Origin: Streptomyces eurocidicus
Lineage (GTDB): Bacteria > Actinomycetota > Actinomycetes > Streptomycetales > Streptomycetaceae
Assembly (NCBI RefSeq): GCF_002891295.1
Contig: NZ_LGUI01000001.1
Location: 558,001-622,000 of the forward strand
DNA: 64,000 bases
Reading direction: 5' to 3'
Translations under genes and position numbers: made by a program
Notes under the pieces: model-generated
The model's input: the letters and a program-made list of their open reading frames with translations, nothing else
What the model was told of the DNA's origin: nothing
Databases searched by the model: none
Shown: positions 8,172 to 17,702 of the stretch, in pieces
Layout of the letters: each line of letters starts with the position of its first letter
Position numbering within the stretch: position 1 is the first letter of the stretch

Positions 8172-8816
8172 CTACCCCACCCCCAGGAACCGCAGCACCG
8201 CCAGCACCCGCCGGTGATCCGCGTCGGCCCGCGGCAGGTCCAGCTTCGCCAGGATCCCGTTGATGTGCTTCGCCACGGCGGACTCGCTCACCACCAGCCG
8301 CTCCGCGATCCCCGCGTTCGACCGGCCGCCCGCCATCAGCTCCAGCACCTCCCGCTCGCGCCGGGTCAGCCGCTCCAGCGGATCCCGGTGGCGGCGCAGC
8401 AGCAGCTGGGAGACGACCTGCGGGTCGAGGGCCGTCCCGCCGGCCGCCACGCGGCGCAGGGCGTCGATGAACTCCTCGACGTCCGCGACGCGTTCCTTCA
8501 GCAGATAGCCGACGCCCCGGGTGTCACCGGACAGCAGGTCGGCGGCGTAGCGCTCCTCCACGTACTGGGAGAGCAGCAGGAGCGCCGTGTCCGGCCACTC
8601 GCGGCGGATGACGAGCGCCGCGCGTACGCCCTCGTCGGTGAAGCCCGGCGGCATGCGGACGTCGAGGACCGCGAGGTCCGGCCGGTGCTCAGCCACGGCG
8701 GCCAGTGCCGCCTCCGCGTCGCCCACTTCCGCGACCACGTCGAACCCGGCCGTCTCCAGGACCTTCACCAGGCCGATCCTGAGCAGGACGGAATCCTCGG
8801 CGATCACAGCGCGCAC
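8172..8816 (-). CDS. NarL/FixJ-family response regulator
   Basis: DNA-binding response regulator of 214 aa, partner of the kinase encoded directly upstream. The receiver domain has the acidic pocket (AEDSVLLRIGL), the phospho-acceptor Asp in PDLAVLDVRMPPG, the Thr/Ser switch in LLLLSQYVEERYA and the Lys in YLLKERV. The LuxR-type HTH follows: LTRREREVLELMAGGRSNAG then VVSESAVAKHINGILAKL. Its GTG start (8816) overlaps the end of the kinase gene by 13 bases, indicating coupled translation. A second in-frame GTG at 8807 is possible. The stimulus is unknown. Confidence 0.9.
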   Translation of the reverse strand: MRAVIAEDSVLLRIGLVKVLETAGFDVVAEVGDAEAALAAVAEHRPDLAVLDVRMPPGFTDEGVRAALVIRREWPDTALLLLSQYVEERYAADLLSGDTRGVGYLLKERVADVEEFIDALRRVAAGGTALDPQVVSQLLLRRHRDPLERLTRREREVLELMAGGRSNAGIAERLVVSESAVAKHINGILAKLDLPRADADHRRVLAVLRFLGVG

Positions 8817-10063
8817 GGCAGCTCCACGGTCACAACGGTCGGGCCCCCGGGAGGGCTGCTGATCGAGAACGTGCCGTCGACCGACGCGACGCGCTTGGCG
8901 AGCCCCGCCAGGCCCGTACCGCCCGGGGAGACGTCGGCCCCGCCCACGCCGTCGTCGGAGACGACGACGAGAAGTATCCCCCCGAAGCGTTCGACCGTGA
9001 CGTCGGCCCCGGACGCCTGGGCGTGCTTGACGACGTTGGTGAGCGCCTCGGAGACCACGAAGTAGGCGACGGCCTCGATGGTCGGCGACGGCCTCGACGC
9101 CAGGTCGACCTTGAGCCGGACCGGCAGCGGTGCCCGTGCCGCGATGCCGGACAGGGCCGCGTCCAGGCCCCGGTCCTCCAGCACGGCGGGGTGCAGACCG
9201 CGTACGAGGCTGCTCAGTTCGGCGATGGCCTCCTTGGCCTCGCGGTGCGCCTCGTCGATGACCTTGCGGGCGTCGTCGGGCAGGTCCGGCAGCGTGACCT
9301 TGGCCAGGCCGAGGTTGACGGCCATCGAGACCAGCCGCTGCTGGGCGCCGTCGTGCAGGTCCCGCTCGATCCGGCGGCGCTCGGCGTCCGCCGCGTCGAC
9401 GACGTCCGCGCGCCGCTCGGTGAGGTCCTCGACCCGCCGGGCCAGCCGCTCCTCCCGGCTGGGGCCGAGCAGCCGCAGGGCCGTCCGGCCGTCGGCGCGG
9501 GCGAGGGCCCCGGTGAGCCAGGCGGTGGCGTAGAGCCCGGCGAGCCCGGCGGCGGTGAGGTACGCGGCCTGGGTGGTGTATCCGCTCTGGGAGAGCCGCC
9601 ACCATGTGGGCAGCGCCCAGACCCAGACGTAGACGGTGGCCGCGCAGCACGACACCAGTCCCAGGAGGGCGGTGAGCGCCCCGCCGAGCGCGACCAGCGG
9701 CCCGGCCAGCAGGTGGTAGACGGCCTGCCGGCGGCCGGCCCGGGTCCCGATCCCGTACCGTCCGGCGCCCTGCCGGGCCTCCGGTATGTCCACCCTGACC
9801 AGCGCCCGGAACCGCTCCCGCTGCACGGCGGTCAGCCAGGGGGTGGCGGCCGCGACGACGGCGAGGGGCGCGAGCACGGCCGCGATGACGAGCAGCGGGT
9901 GCGAGGGGTTCACGGTGAGCCACGGCACGGCCAGCAGGAGGCAGGAGGCGAGCTGGACGCCGATGCCGGTGGCCATCAGGGCGAAGGGGCGCCGGGCGTC
10001 GCGGAAGGGCCGGAGGAGGGGCCGGATGAAGGAGGGGCGGCGCAGCGGGGTGGGGATTCGCAT
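8804..10063 (-). CDS. Sensor histidine kinase, HisKA_3 (NarL-partner) type
   Basis: Membrane sensor kinase of 419 aa. The N-terminal half has about four to six hydrophobic segments (around residues 28-70 and 118-190) and no large extracellular domain, suggesting sensing in or near the membrane. The dimerisation/phospho-acceptor motif RRRIERDLHDGAQQRL contains the conserved His. The HATPase domain follows with ALTNVVKHAQAS (N box) and VSDDGVGG (G1 box) and TGLAGLAKRV (G2). It phosphorylates the response regulator with which it overlaps. Confidence 0.9.
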   Translation of the reverse strand: MRIPTPLRRPSFIRPLLRPFRDARRPFALMATGIGVQLASCLLLAVPWLTVNPSHPLLVIAAVLAPLAVVAAATPWLTAVQRERFRALVRVDIPEARQGAGRYGIGTRAGRRQAVYHLLAGPLVALGGALTALLGLVSCCAATVYVWVWALPTWWRLSQSGYTTQAAYLTAAGLAGLYATAWLTGALARADGRTALRLLGPSREERLARRVEDLTERRADVVDAADAERRRIERDLHDGAQQRLVSMAVNLGLAKVTLPDLPDDARKVIDEAHREAKEAIAELSSLVRGLHPAVLEDRGLDAALSGIAARAPLPVRLKVDLASRPSPTIEAVAYFVVSEALTNVVKHAQASGADVTVERFGGILLVVVSDDGVGGADVSPGGTGLAGLAKRVASVDGTFSISSPPGGPTVVTVELPCAL

Positions 10064-10160
10064 GTACCGAACGTTATGGGCGCAGGTCAGAGGCCGTCGA
10101 TGGTGCGGGTTTCCGAGTCGGGGGTGTAGCCAGTGCCACCCTTCCGGCCCGGGAGAGACC

Positions 10161-10199
10161 GGAGGCCCCGGTTCCCACCGAGTGGGAACCGGGGCCTCC
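10161..10199 (-). terminator. Strong hairpin downstream of glyS
   Basis: A perfect 18-bp stem beginning GGAGGCCCCGGTTCCCAC with a 3-nt loop, about 40 bp past the glyS stop codon. It is a very stable intrinsic terminator. It also separates glyS from the two-component system transcribed in the same direction. Confidence 0.85.
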
Positions 10200-10240
10200 G
10201 GGTCCGGCCGGGAAGACCGGCCGGAAAGGACTGAAAAGGA

Positions 10241-11623
<1,383 letters not shown>

Positions 11624-11772
11624 GGTGCTCTCTTCATTGCGACGACGAACAGCGAATGGTTCAGGTTACCGGCGCTGCACCCCCTCTCATCAAATCGGCT
11701 CTGGCCTTGGCTTGACCCGATCCCTCCGGAAGCCGCCCATAAGCCGCTCCTCGGTCTCCTGAGCACAGCTTG

Positions 11773-11810
11773 TTGACAATCGTTTCCATTTTTGTTGAAA
11801 ATGACTGTCA
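11773..11810 (+). promoter_or_regulatory. Zinc-operon promoter with two Zur-box-like elements
   Basis: A TTGACA at 11773-11778 is followed 17 nt later by TGAAAA (11796-11801), a plausible -35/-10 pair that would start transcription at or near the ATG at 11810 and give a leaderless mRNA. Two 15-bp imperfect palindromes resembling actinobacterial Zur boxes, TGACAATCGTTTCCA (11774-11788) and TGAAAATGACTGTCA (11796-11810), cover the -35 and -10. Zur encoded at 14625-15035 is the expected repressor. The match is by eye. Confidence 0.6.
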
Positions 11811-12790
11811 TGAACGTAAGCCGTCGCCACCTCCGCGCCCCCCGAATAACCACGGCCGCCGTCGCCACGGCCGCAGCCCTGGGGCTGCTCACCCTGTCCG
11901 CGTGCTCCTCCGGCACGGCGGACGAGGCGGCGGACGGCAAGCTCAAGGTGGTGGCGTCGTTCTATCCCATGCAGTTCCTGGCCGAGCAGATCGGCGGCGA
12001 CCACGTCAGCGTGACCAACCTGACCAAGCCGGGCCAGGAGCCGCACGACCTGGAGCTCAAGCCCAAGCAGACCGCCTCCCTCAGCGACGCCGGGGCGATC
12101 GTCTACCTCAAGGGCCTCCAGCCCGCCGTGGACGAGGCGGTCAAGCAGTCCAAGAACAAGCACATCGCCGACGCGGCCTCCCTCACCAGCACGGAGGAGC
12201 ACGGCACCGAGGTCGACGGCCACGACCACTCCTCCGGCGACAACCACTCGCACTCGCACTCCGAGGCCGGCGCCGACCCCCACATCTGGCTCGACCCCGT
12301 GAAGTACGCCGAGGTCGCCAAGGGTGTCGCCAAGACGCTCGGCGAGGCCGCCCCCGACCACAAGGCGGACTTCCAGAAGAACGCCGACGCGCTGGCCAAG
12401 CGGCTGGACGGGCTGAACAAGAAGTTCTCGGACGGCCTGAAGAACCGCGCCTCCGACACCTTCATCACCACCCACGCCGCCTTCGGCTACCTCGCCGAGC
12501 GCTACAGCCTCACCGAGGAGGCCATCAGCGGCCTCGACCCGGAGTCCGAGCCCAGCGCGGCCCGGATCAAGGACCTCCAGAAGCTGGCCAAGGAGCACCA
12601 CGTCTCCACGGTCTTCTTCGAGACCATCGCCAACCCGTCCACGGCCAAGACCCTCGCCAAGGACCTGGACCTCAAGACGGACGTCCTCGACCCGCTCGAA
12701 GGCATCACCGACAAGTCCAAGGGCGACGACTACTTCGGGGTCATGGAAGCCAACCTCGCCGCCCTCCAGAAGGCGCTCGGCACCAAGTGA
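11810..12790 (+). CDS. znuA: Zinc ABC transporter substrate-binding lipoprotein
   Basis: Extracellular lipid-anchored protein of about 326 aa that captures Zn2+ for the ZnuB/ZnuC transporter. The signal peptide ends in a lipobox LTLSACSS (Cys at about residue 28). The cluster A-I fold is evident: VVASFYPMQFLAEQIGG, metal-ligand His in GQEPHDLELKP, a His-rich flexible loop HDHSSGDNHSHSHSEAG, then DPHIWLDPVKYA and TTHAAFGYLAERY. The His-rich loop is typical of zinc rather than manganese binders. ATG 11810 is preferred because the promoter suggests a leaderless transcript; ATG 11801 lies three codons upstream. Confidence 0.9.
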   Translation: MNVSRRHLRAPRITTAAVATAAALGLLTLSACSSGTADEAADGKLKVVASFYPMQFLAEQIGGDHVSVTNLTKPGQEPHDLELKPKQTASLSDAGAIVYLKGLQPAVDEAVKQSKNKHIADAASLTSTEEHGTEVDGHDHSSGDNHSHSHSEAGADPHIWLDPVKYAEVAKGVAKTLGEAAPDHKADFQKNADALAKRLDGLNKKFSDGLKNRASDTFITTHAAFGYLAERYSLTEEAISGLDPESEPSAARIKDLQKLAKEHHVSTVFFETIANPSTAKTLAKDLDLKTDVLDPLEGITDKSKGDDYFGVMEANLAALQKALGTK

Positions 12791-12807
12791 CGGAGGTCAA
12801 CACCACC

Positions 12808-13638
12808 ATGGACGATCGCCCCGCCATAGCGCCCGGCACGGAGCCCGGCGCCGAGCCGGCCCCGGAGCCGGCCGGCGAGCCCGTCATAGCCCTCCGGGGG
12901 GTGACGGCGACCCTCGGCTCGCGCCCGGTGCTGCGCGGCGTCGACCTGACCGTACGGCCCGGCGAGGTCGTGGCGCTGCTCGGCGCCAACGGCTCCGGCA
13001 AGTCCACGGCCGTCCGCGCCGTCGTCGGCCAGGTGCCGCTCACCGGCGGCGAGCTGGAGCTGTTCGGCCGCCCCCGGCGCCGCTTCCGCGACTGGGCGCG
13101 CGTCGGCTACGTCCCGCAGCGCACCACCGCCGCAGGCGGCGTGCCGGCCACCGTGGGCGAGGTCGTCGCCTCCGGGCGGCTGGCCCGCACCCGCTTCGGC
13201 ATCCTGCGCAAGGCCGACCGCGAGGCCGTCGTCCGGGCCCTGGAGCTCGTCGGCATGGCCGACCGGATCAAGGACTCCGTCGACGCCCTCTCCGGCGGCC
13301 AGCACCAGCGGGTGCTGATCGCCCGCGCGCTGGCCGGCGAACCCGAGCTGCTGATCATGGACGAGCCGATGGCCGGCGTGGACCTGGCCAGCCAGGAGGT
13401 CCTCGCGGACGCCCTGCGCGCCCAGGTCGCCCGGGGCGCCACCGTCCTCGTCGTGCTGCACGAGCTCGGCCCCCTGGAGCCGCTCATCGACCGCGCGGTC
13501 GTCCTCCGCGACGGCTGCGTCGTGCACGACGGGCCGCCGCCCGAGGCCGTGGGCCAGCACGCGCTCCCCGGCCACGACCACGTACACCCGCACGCCGGCC
13601 CGGTGGCGGAACCGATTCGGACAGGGCTGCTGACCTGA
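12808..13638 (+). CDS. znuC: Zinc ABC transporter ATP-binding protein
   Basis: ATPase subunit (276 aa) that powers Zn2+ import. Walker A is GANGSGKST, the Q-loop lies in VGYVPQRT, the ABC signature is LSGGQHQRVLIARAL, Walker B is ELLIMDEPMAGVD, and the switch His is in VVLHELG. The last 30 residues hold a His-rich tail (GHDHVHPHAG), perhaps a metal sensor or buffer. ATG 12808 has CGGAGG upstream; a GTG at 12787 overlapping the znuA stop is an alternative. It overlaps znuB by one base (TGATG). Confidence 0.92.
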   Translation: MDDRPAIAPGTEPGAEPAPEPAGEPVIALRGVTATLGSRPVLRGVDLTVRPGEVVALLGANGSGKSTAVRAVVGQVPLTGGELELFGRPRRRFRDWARVGYVPQRTTAAGGVPATVGEVVASGRLARTRFGILRKADREAVVRALELVGMADRIKDSVDALSGGQHQRVLIARALAGEPELLIMDEPMAGVDLASQEVLADALRAQVARGATVLVVLHELGPLEPLIDRAVVLRDGCVVHDGPPPEAVGQHALPGHDHVHPHAGPVAEPIRTGLLT

Positions 13639-14528
13639 TGGAAATCCTCGAACCCGCATTCATGCAGCGGGCCCTGCTCGCCGCCCTGATCGTCGGCGTC
13701 ACGGCCCCCGCCATCGGCACCTACCTCGTCCAGCGCCGCCAGGCGCTGATGGGCGACGGCATCGGCCACGTCGCCCTCACCGGCGTCGGCCTCGGCTTCC
13801 TGCTCAACGCCAGCCCGGTGTGGATCGCCACCGCCGTCTGCGTCGTCGGCGCCGTGATCATGGAGCTGATCCGCTCCTACGGCAAGGCCCGCGGCGACAT
13901 CGCCCTCGCCATGCTGTTCTACGGCGGCATGGCCGGCGGTGTGATGCTGACGAGCCTCTCCGAGGCCGGCTCCAACGCCAACCTCGTCTCGTACCTCTTC
14001 GGCTCGATCACGACCGTCTCCGAGGAGGACATGACCGCGATCTGCGTCCTGGCCGCCTTCGTGATCCTGGTCACCATCGGCCTGCGGCGGCAGCTCTTCG
14101 CGATCTGCCAGGACGAGGAGTTCGCCCGCGTCACCGGCCTCCCGGTGCGGCTGCTCAACCTGCTGGTCGCGATCACCGCCGCGGTGACCGTCACCGTCGC
14201 GATGCGCGTCGTCGGCCTGCTGCTCGTCAGCGCCCTGATGGTCATCCCGGTGGCCGCCTCCCAGCAGATCTCCCGCAGCTTCGCCATGACCTTCGGCCTG
14301 GCCATGGGCATCGGGGTGCTGGTCGCCGTCTCCGGCACCGCCACCTCGTACTACGTGGACGTGCCGTCCGGCGCCACGATCGTGCTCCTCGCGATCGGCG
14401 TCTTCGTCGCCCTGACGGTCCTCGCCGCGCCCCTGGCGAGGCGGCGCGCACGGCGCACCGAGGCCGCCGAGGGCTGCACGCTCCAGGTGCCCGAGGCACG
14501 CGCCGCCACGGACGACGTACGGGTCTGA
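13638..14528 (+). CDS. znuB: Zinc ABC transporter permease
   Basis: Integral membrane permease of the ABC-3 family, 296 aa with about eight or nine TM helices. Family features seen are RRQALMGDGIGHVALTGVGL near the N-terminus, the central DEEFARVTGLPVRLLN coupling loop and VGLLLVSALMVIPVAASQ. The start codon overlaps the znuC stop, so the three zinc genes form one operon. Confidence 0.92.
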   Translation: MEILEPAFMQRALLAALIVGVTAPAIGTYLVQRRQALMGDGIGHVALTGVGLGFLLNASPVWIATAVCVVGAVIMELIRSYGKARGDIALAMLFYGGMAGGVMLTSLSEAGSNANLVSYLFGSITTVSEEDMTAICVLAAFVILVTIGLRRQLFAICQDEEFARVTGLPVRLLNLLVAITAAVTVTVAMRVVGLLLVSALMVIPVAASQQISRSFAMTFGLAMGIGVLVAVSGTATSYYVDVPSGATIVLLAIGVFVALTVLAAPLARRRARRTEAAEGCTLQVPEARAATDDVRV

Positions 14529-14624
14529 GCCCGGCGCGGACTTGGCCACCCGGTCGCGGAGGCTGGCACAATTGGCGGCGCGACATGTGCGGATGGGTGT
14601 TCAGGCGAGCTTTTGGAGGCAACT

Positions 14625-15035
14625 GTGGCGACCGCGGGTCCCCCGGTACGCGGCCGGTCCACCAAGCAGCGGGCGGCGGTCGCCGCCGCGCTCGACGAGG
14701 TGGACGAGTTCCGGAGCGCTCAGGAGCTCCATGACATGCTCAAGCACCAGGGCGCCTCGGTCGGCCTGACCACCGTCTACCGCACCCTCCAGTCGCTCGC
14801 CGACGCCGGCGAGGTGGACGTGCTCCGCACCAGCGAGGGCGAGTCGGTCTACCGCCGCTGCTCCAGCGGGCACCACCACCACCTGGTGTGCCGGGACTGC
14901 GGCAAGGCCGTCGAGGTCGAGGGCCCGGCCGTGGAGAAGTGGGCCGACTCCATCGCCGCCGAGCACGGCTTCGTGGACGTCGCCCACACCATCGAGATCT
15001 TCGGCACCTGCGGGGAGTGCGCCGCCAAGCGCTGA
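14625..15035 (+). CDS. zur: Zinc uptake regulator Zur (Fur family)
   Basis: Zn2+-responsive repressor of 136 aa. The winged helix contains STKQRAAVAAALDEVDEF and SVGLTTVYRTLQSLADAG. The regulatory metal site is in YRRCSSGHHHHLVCRDCGKAVEVEG, and the structural zinc site uses CRDCG and the C-terminal CGEC. The long His run and CxxC pairs indicate zinc rather than iron. The start is GTG 14625, five bases after GGAGG; the nearer TTG at 14613 would include the ribosome binding site. Likely represses znuACB through the boxes at 11774-11810. Confidence 0.92.
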   Translation: MATAGPPVRGRSTKQRAAVAAALDEVDEFRSAQELHDMLKHQGASVGLTTVYRTLQSLADAGEVDVLRTSEGESVYRRCSSGHHHHLVCRDCGKAVEVEGPAVEKWADSIAAEHGFVDVAHTIEIFGTCGECAAKR

Positions 15036-15051
15036 CCCGCCGTGCACACGA

Positions 15052-15078
15052 AGGGCCCCGGGCGATGCCCGGGGCCCT
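15052..15078. terminator. Bidirectional terminator between zur and uppS
   Basis: Perfect 12-bp stem AGGGCCCCGGGC with its complement and a 3-nt loop, centred between the convergent ends of zur (15035) and uppS (15098). It can serve both transcripts. Confidence 0.8.
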
Positions 15079-15097
15079 CGTGCTTCCACCGGTCACC

Positions 15098-15940
15098 TCA
15101 CGCGGTGCCCGGCTCCTCCTCCTGCTGCTGCTCATTGGGGATCGCCCCGCCGAACCGGCGGTCCCGCGAGGCGTATTCCAGGCAGGCGCGCCACAGGTCG
15201 CGGCGGTCGAAGTCCGGCCAGAGGACGTCCTGGAAGACCATCTCGGCGTAAGCGCTCTGCCAGATCAGGTAGTTGGACGTGCGCTGCTCGCCCGAGGGAC
15301 GCAGGAACAGGTCCACGTCCGGCATGTCCGCGTAGTACAAGTACTTGGCGAAGGTCTTCTCCGTGACCTTCGACGGGTCGAGCCGGCCCGCCTTCACATC
15401 GGCGGCCAGCGCCTGCGCCGCGTCCGCGATCTCCGCGCGCCCGCCGTAGTTCATGCAGAAGTACAGCGTGAGCTTGTCGTTGTCCTTGGTCTGCTCCTGG
15501 GCGATCTGGAGCTCCTTGGCCACCGACCGCCACAGCTTGGGCATCCGGCCCACCCAGCGCACCCGGATGCCGAGCGCGTCGAGCTGGTCGCGGGTCTTGC
15601 GGATGAAGTCGCGGTTGAAGTTCATCAGGAAGCGCACCTCGTCCGGCGAGCGCCGCCAGTTCTCGGTGGAGAAGGCGTACAGGGAGATGCTCCCGACGCC
15701 CATCTCGATCGCGCCCTGCAGCACGTCCAGCACCCGCTCGGCGCCGACCTTGTGGCCCTCGGTGCGCGGCAGGCCGCGGTCCTTGGCCCAGCGGCCGTTG
15801 CCGTCCATGACGATCGCCACGTGCTCGGGGACCAGCTCGCCGGGGATCTTCGGCGGCCGCGCCCCGGACGGGTGCGGGTCGGGTGTGCGGTAATCGCGTC
15901 GGGAACGGCCCAGAATGCCGCGTCGTGCCATGCGTGCCAC
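15098..15940 (-). CDS. uppS: Isoprenyl transferase (undecaprenyl diphosphate synthase-like)
   Basis: cis-Prenyltransferase that condenses isopentenyl diphosphate units to make the polyprenyl carrier lipid for cell-wall synthesis. The 280-aa protein has the signature [17 protein letters not shown] with the catalytic Asp, GHKVGAERV, the segment [12 protein letters not shown], and the substrate-binding [15 protein letters not shown] with [10 protein letters not shown] near the end. ATG 15931 is an alternative start. It lies downstream of recO on the same strand, separated by about 21 bp, and is probably co-transcribed. Confidence 0.94.
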   Translation of the reverse strand: MARMARRGILGRSRRDYRTPDPHPSGARPPKIPGELVPEHVAIVMDGNGRWAKDRGLPRTEGHKVGAERVLDVLQGAIEMGVGSISLYAFSTENWRRSPDEVRFLMNFNRDFIRKTRDQLDALGIRVRWVGRMPKLWRSVAKELQIAQEQTKDNDKLTLYFCMNYGGRAEIADAAQALAADVKAGRLDPSKVTEKTFAKYLYYADMPDVDLFLRPSGEQRTSNYLIWQSAYAEMVFQDVLWPDFDRRDLWRACLEYASRDRRFGGAIPNEQQQEEEPGTA

Positions 15941-15961
15941 TACTCCTTGGTCCCTGTTTCC

Positions 15962-16708
15962 CTATTTCTCGACATACCGGAGCGAACGGAGGCCCCGCTC
16001 CAGGTGCCAGTGCAGATACGCCGCGACCAGGCCGCTGCCCTCTCTGACATGGCGCGCCTCACAGGCGTCCGCCGTCGCCCAGTCCCCCGTCAGCAGCGCG
16101 CCGAGGAGCTCGATCGACTCCGAGGAGGGTACGACGCTTCCCGGAACCCGGCACTCCGCGCAGACCACACCGCCCGCGGCGACCGAGAAGAACCGGTTGG
16201 GACCGGGCATTCCGCACTTGGCGCAGGCTCCGAAGCTGGGCGCGTAGCCGTTGACGGCCAGGGAGCGCAGCAGGAAGGCGTCCAGGATCAGGTGCGGGGC
16301 GTGCTCGCCCGCGGCGAGCGTCCGCAGGCCGCCTACCAGCAGCAAGTACTGCTGTACGGCGGGCTCGCCCTCGTGGTCGGTGAACCGCTCGGCGGTCTCC
16401 AGCATGGCGGTGCCGGCGGTGTAGCGCGCGTAGTCGGTGACGATGGCTCCACCGTACGCGGCGATGGTCTCGCTCTGGGTGCAGAGCGGCAGACCGCGGC
16501 CGACGAGCTCGCCCCCGCGCGCGAAGAACTGCACGTCCACGTGGGAGAAGGGCTCCAGCCGGGCCCCGAACTTCGATTTCGTGCGGCGCACCCCGCGGGC
16601 GACGGCCCGGACCCGGCCGTGCCCCCGGGTGAGCAGAGTGATGATCCGGTCCGCCTCGCCCAGCTTCTGGGTGCGCAGCACGATGCCGTCGTCGCGGAAC
16701 AGACTCAT
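15962..16708 (-). CDS. recO: DNA repair protein RecO
   Basis: Recombination mediator that helps load RecA on SSB-coated DNA. The 248-aa protein begins MSLFRDDGIVLRTQKLGEAD, the typical OB-fold N-terminus, followed by RIITLLTRGHGRVRAVARG. The C-terminal half has a zinc ribbon, CAKCGMPG and CAEC. Upstream in-frame codons encode only a Pro/Val/Ser-rich stretch, so ATG 16708 is chosen. It precedes uppS. Confidence 0.93.
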   Translation of the reverse strand: MSLFRDDGIVLRTQKLGEADRIITLLTRGHGRVRAVARGVRRTKSKFGARLEPFSHVDVQFFARGGELVGRGLPLCTQSETIAAYGGAIVTDYARYTAGTAMLETAERFTDHEGEPAVQQYLLLVGGLRTLAAGEHAPHLILDAFLLRSLAVNGYAPSFGACAKCGMPGPNRFFSVAAGGVVCAECRVPGSVVPSSESIELLGALLTGDWATADACEARHVREGSGLVAAYLHWHLERGLRSLRYVEK

Positions 16709-16857
16709 GGAGCCATTGTCCCGTACGGGCGAGGTGGGACGGACCGGGGTGGGGCGGGAAGGGACCGGGAAAGGGGGCAGGACAGAGGGCGGCACAGCGG
16801 GCAGGACAGGGGACGGCACAGGAACGGACTGAACCACTCCGAAACCGCAGGCAGAAT

Positions 16858-17697
16858 GTGCGCCATGTTGATCTCTCCCCCGATCTCCTCGCCATCCGGG
16901 AGCGCCCGTTGAGAACGGCCCGTCCGCGTAGCCGGAAGCGGCCGCCTGCGATAGCCGTGGCCCTTCTCGGCCTGCTTTGCGCCCTCATATCGGCGTACGT
17001 CCTGTTCGTCACCGTGCCGGACAAGCGCGCCGACGGCCGCGCCTTCGCGACCGCGCCGGCCTGCCTCCAGGCCGATCCGTCCACGGAGTGCCGGCGTCCG
17101 GACGCGGCCACGGTCCGGGACACCGCGACCGAGGGCGAGGGCAGGTCGGCCCGGCACTGGCTGACGGTCACGGAGAAGGACGGGCCCTCGTACCGGCTGG
17201 ACATGATCGGCTCGCCCAAGGTGTTCGGGACGGTGCGGGCGGGTGACCAGGTGACGGTGACGTCCTGGCGGAGCAAGGCCCGCTTCGTCGAGTTCAAGGG
17301 CGCCCGGCAGTACACGGCCGACCAGCCGAAGGACGGCTACCGCCTCCCGCTCTCCTGCGGCCTGGCCCTGCTGGCCCTGAGCGGCACGCTCCTCCGCCTC
17401 ACCGTGCGCTGGACCCGCCGCCCGGCGACGGCTCCCGCGTTCGGCTACCGGGAGGTGATCCTCCCCGGGGTGGCGGGCCTATGGCTGACGGCGGCGGCGT
17501 TTATGTCCCCCCTGGTCACGGACTCGGCCCAGACGGGCCTGCTCCTGGCGGCGGCCGGGGGCGGGGGGCCGGTGCTGGTGGTGTCGTTGTGGCGTGCGCG
17601 CATGCGGCGTGAGCCGCGACGGGGGTTTCCCCTACCCGCCCCTTCCCGAATGTCCTCAATCGCCGGACGGGCTGATTTCAGCCCGTCCGGCGATTGA
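16858..17697 (+). CDS. Predicted membrane protein, unknown function
   Basis: I do not recognise a named family. The 279-aa product (GTG start) has one N-terminal TM helix (about residues 32-52), an extracytoplasmic domain containing two cysteines (PACLQADPSTECRR), then three further hydrophobic segments (about 168-185, 203-220, 227-247). It is divergent from recO. The last 16 or so codons, ending MSSIAGRADFSPSGD, lie inside the palindromic repeat at 17651-17702. This tail is repeat-derived and unlikely to be part of the ancestral protein. Confidence 0.65.
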   Translation: MRHVDLSPDLLAIRERPLRTARPRSRKRPPAIAVALLGLLCALISAYVLFVTVPDKRADGRAFATAPACLQADPSTECRRPDAATVRDTATEGEGRSARHWLTVTEKDGPSYRLDMIGSPKVFGTVRAGDQVTVTSWRSKARFVEFKGARQYTADQPKDGYRLPLSCGLALLALSGTLLRLTVRWTRRPATAPAFGYREVILPGVAGLWLTAAAFMSPLVTDSAQTGLLLAAAGGGGPVLVVSLWRARMRREPRRGFPLPAPSRMSSIAGRADFSPSGD

Positions 17698-17702
17698 GGA
17701 CA
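17651..17702. repeat. Dispersed palindromic terminator-like repeat, copy 2
   Basis: A perfect 25-bp inverted repeat with a 2-nt loop, core GCCGGACGGGCTGA. It is shared by the convergent genes at 16858-17697 and 17678-19123; both stop codons fall in or just beside it, so it supplies the C-terminal codons of both. A GC-rich extension related to that of copy 5 (GCGCGGAGCGCGGAAA...) continues to about 17790. Confidence 0.85.
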
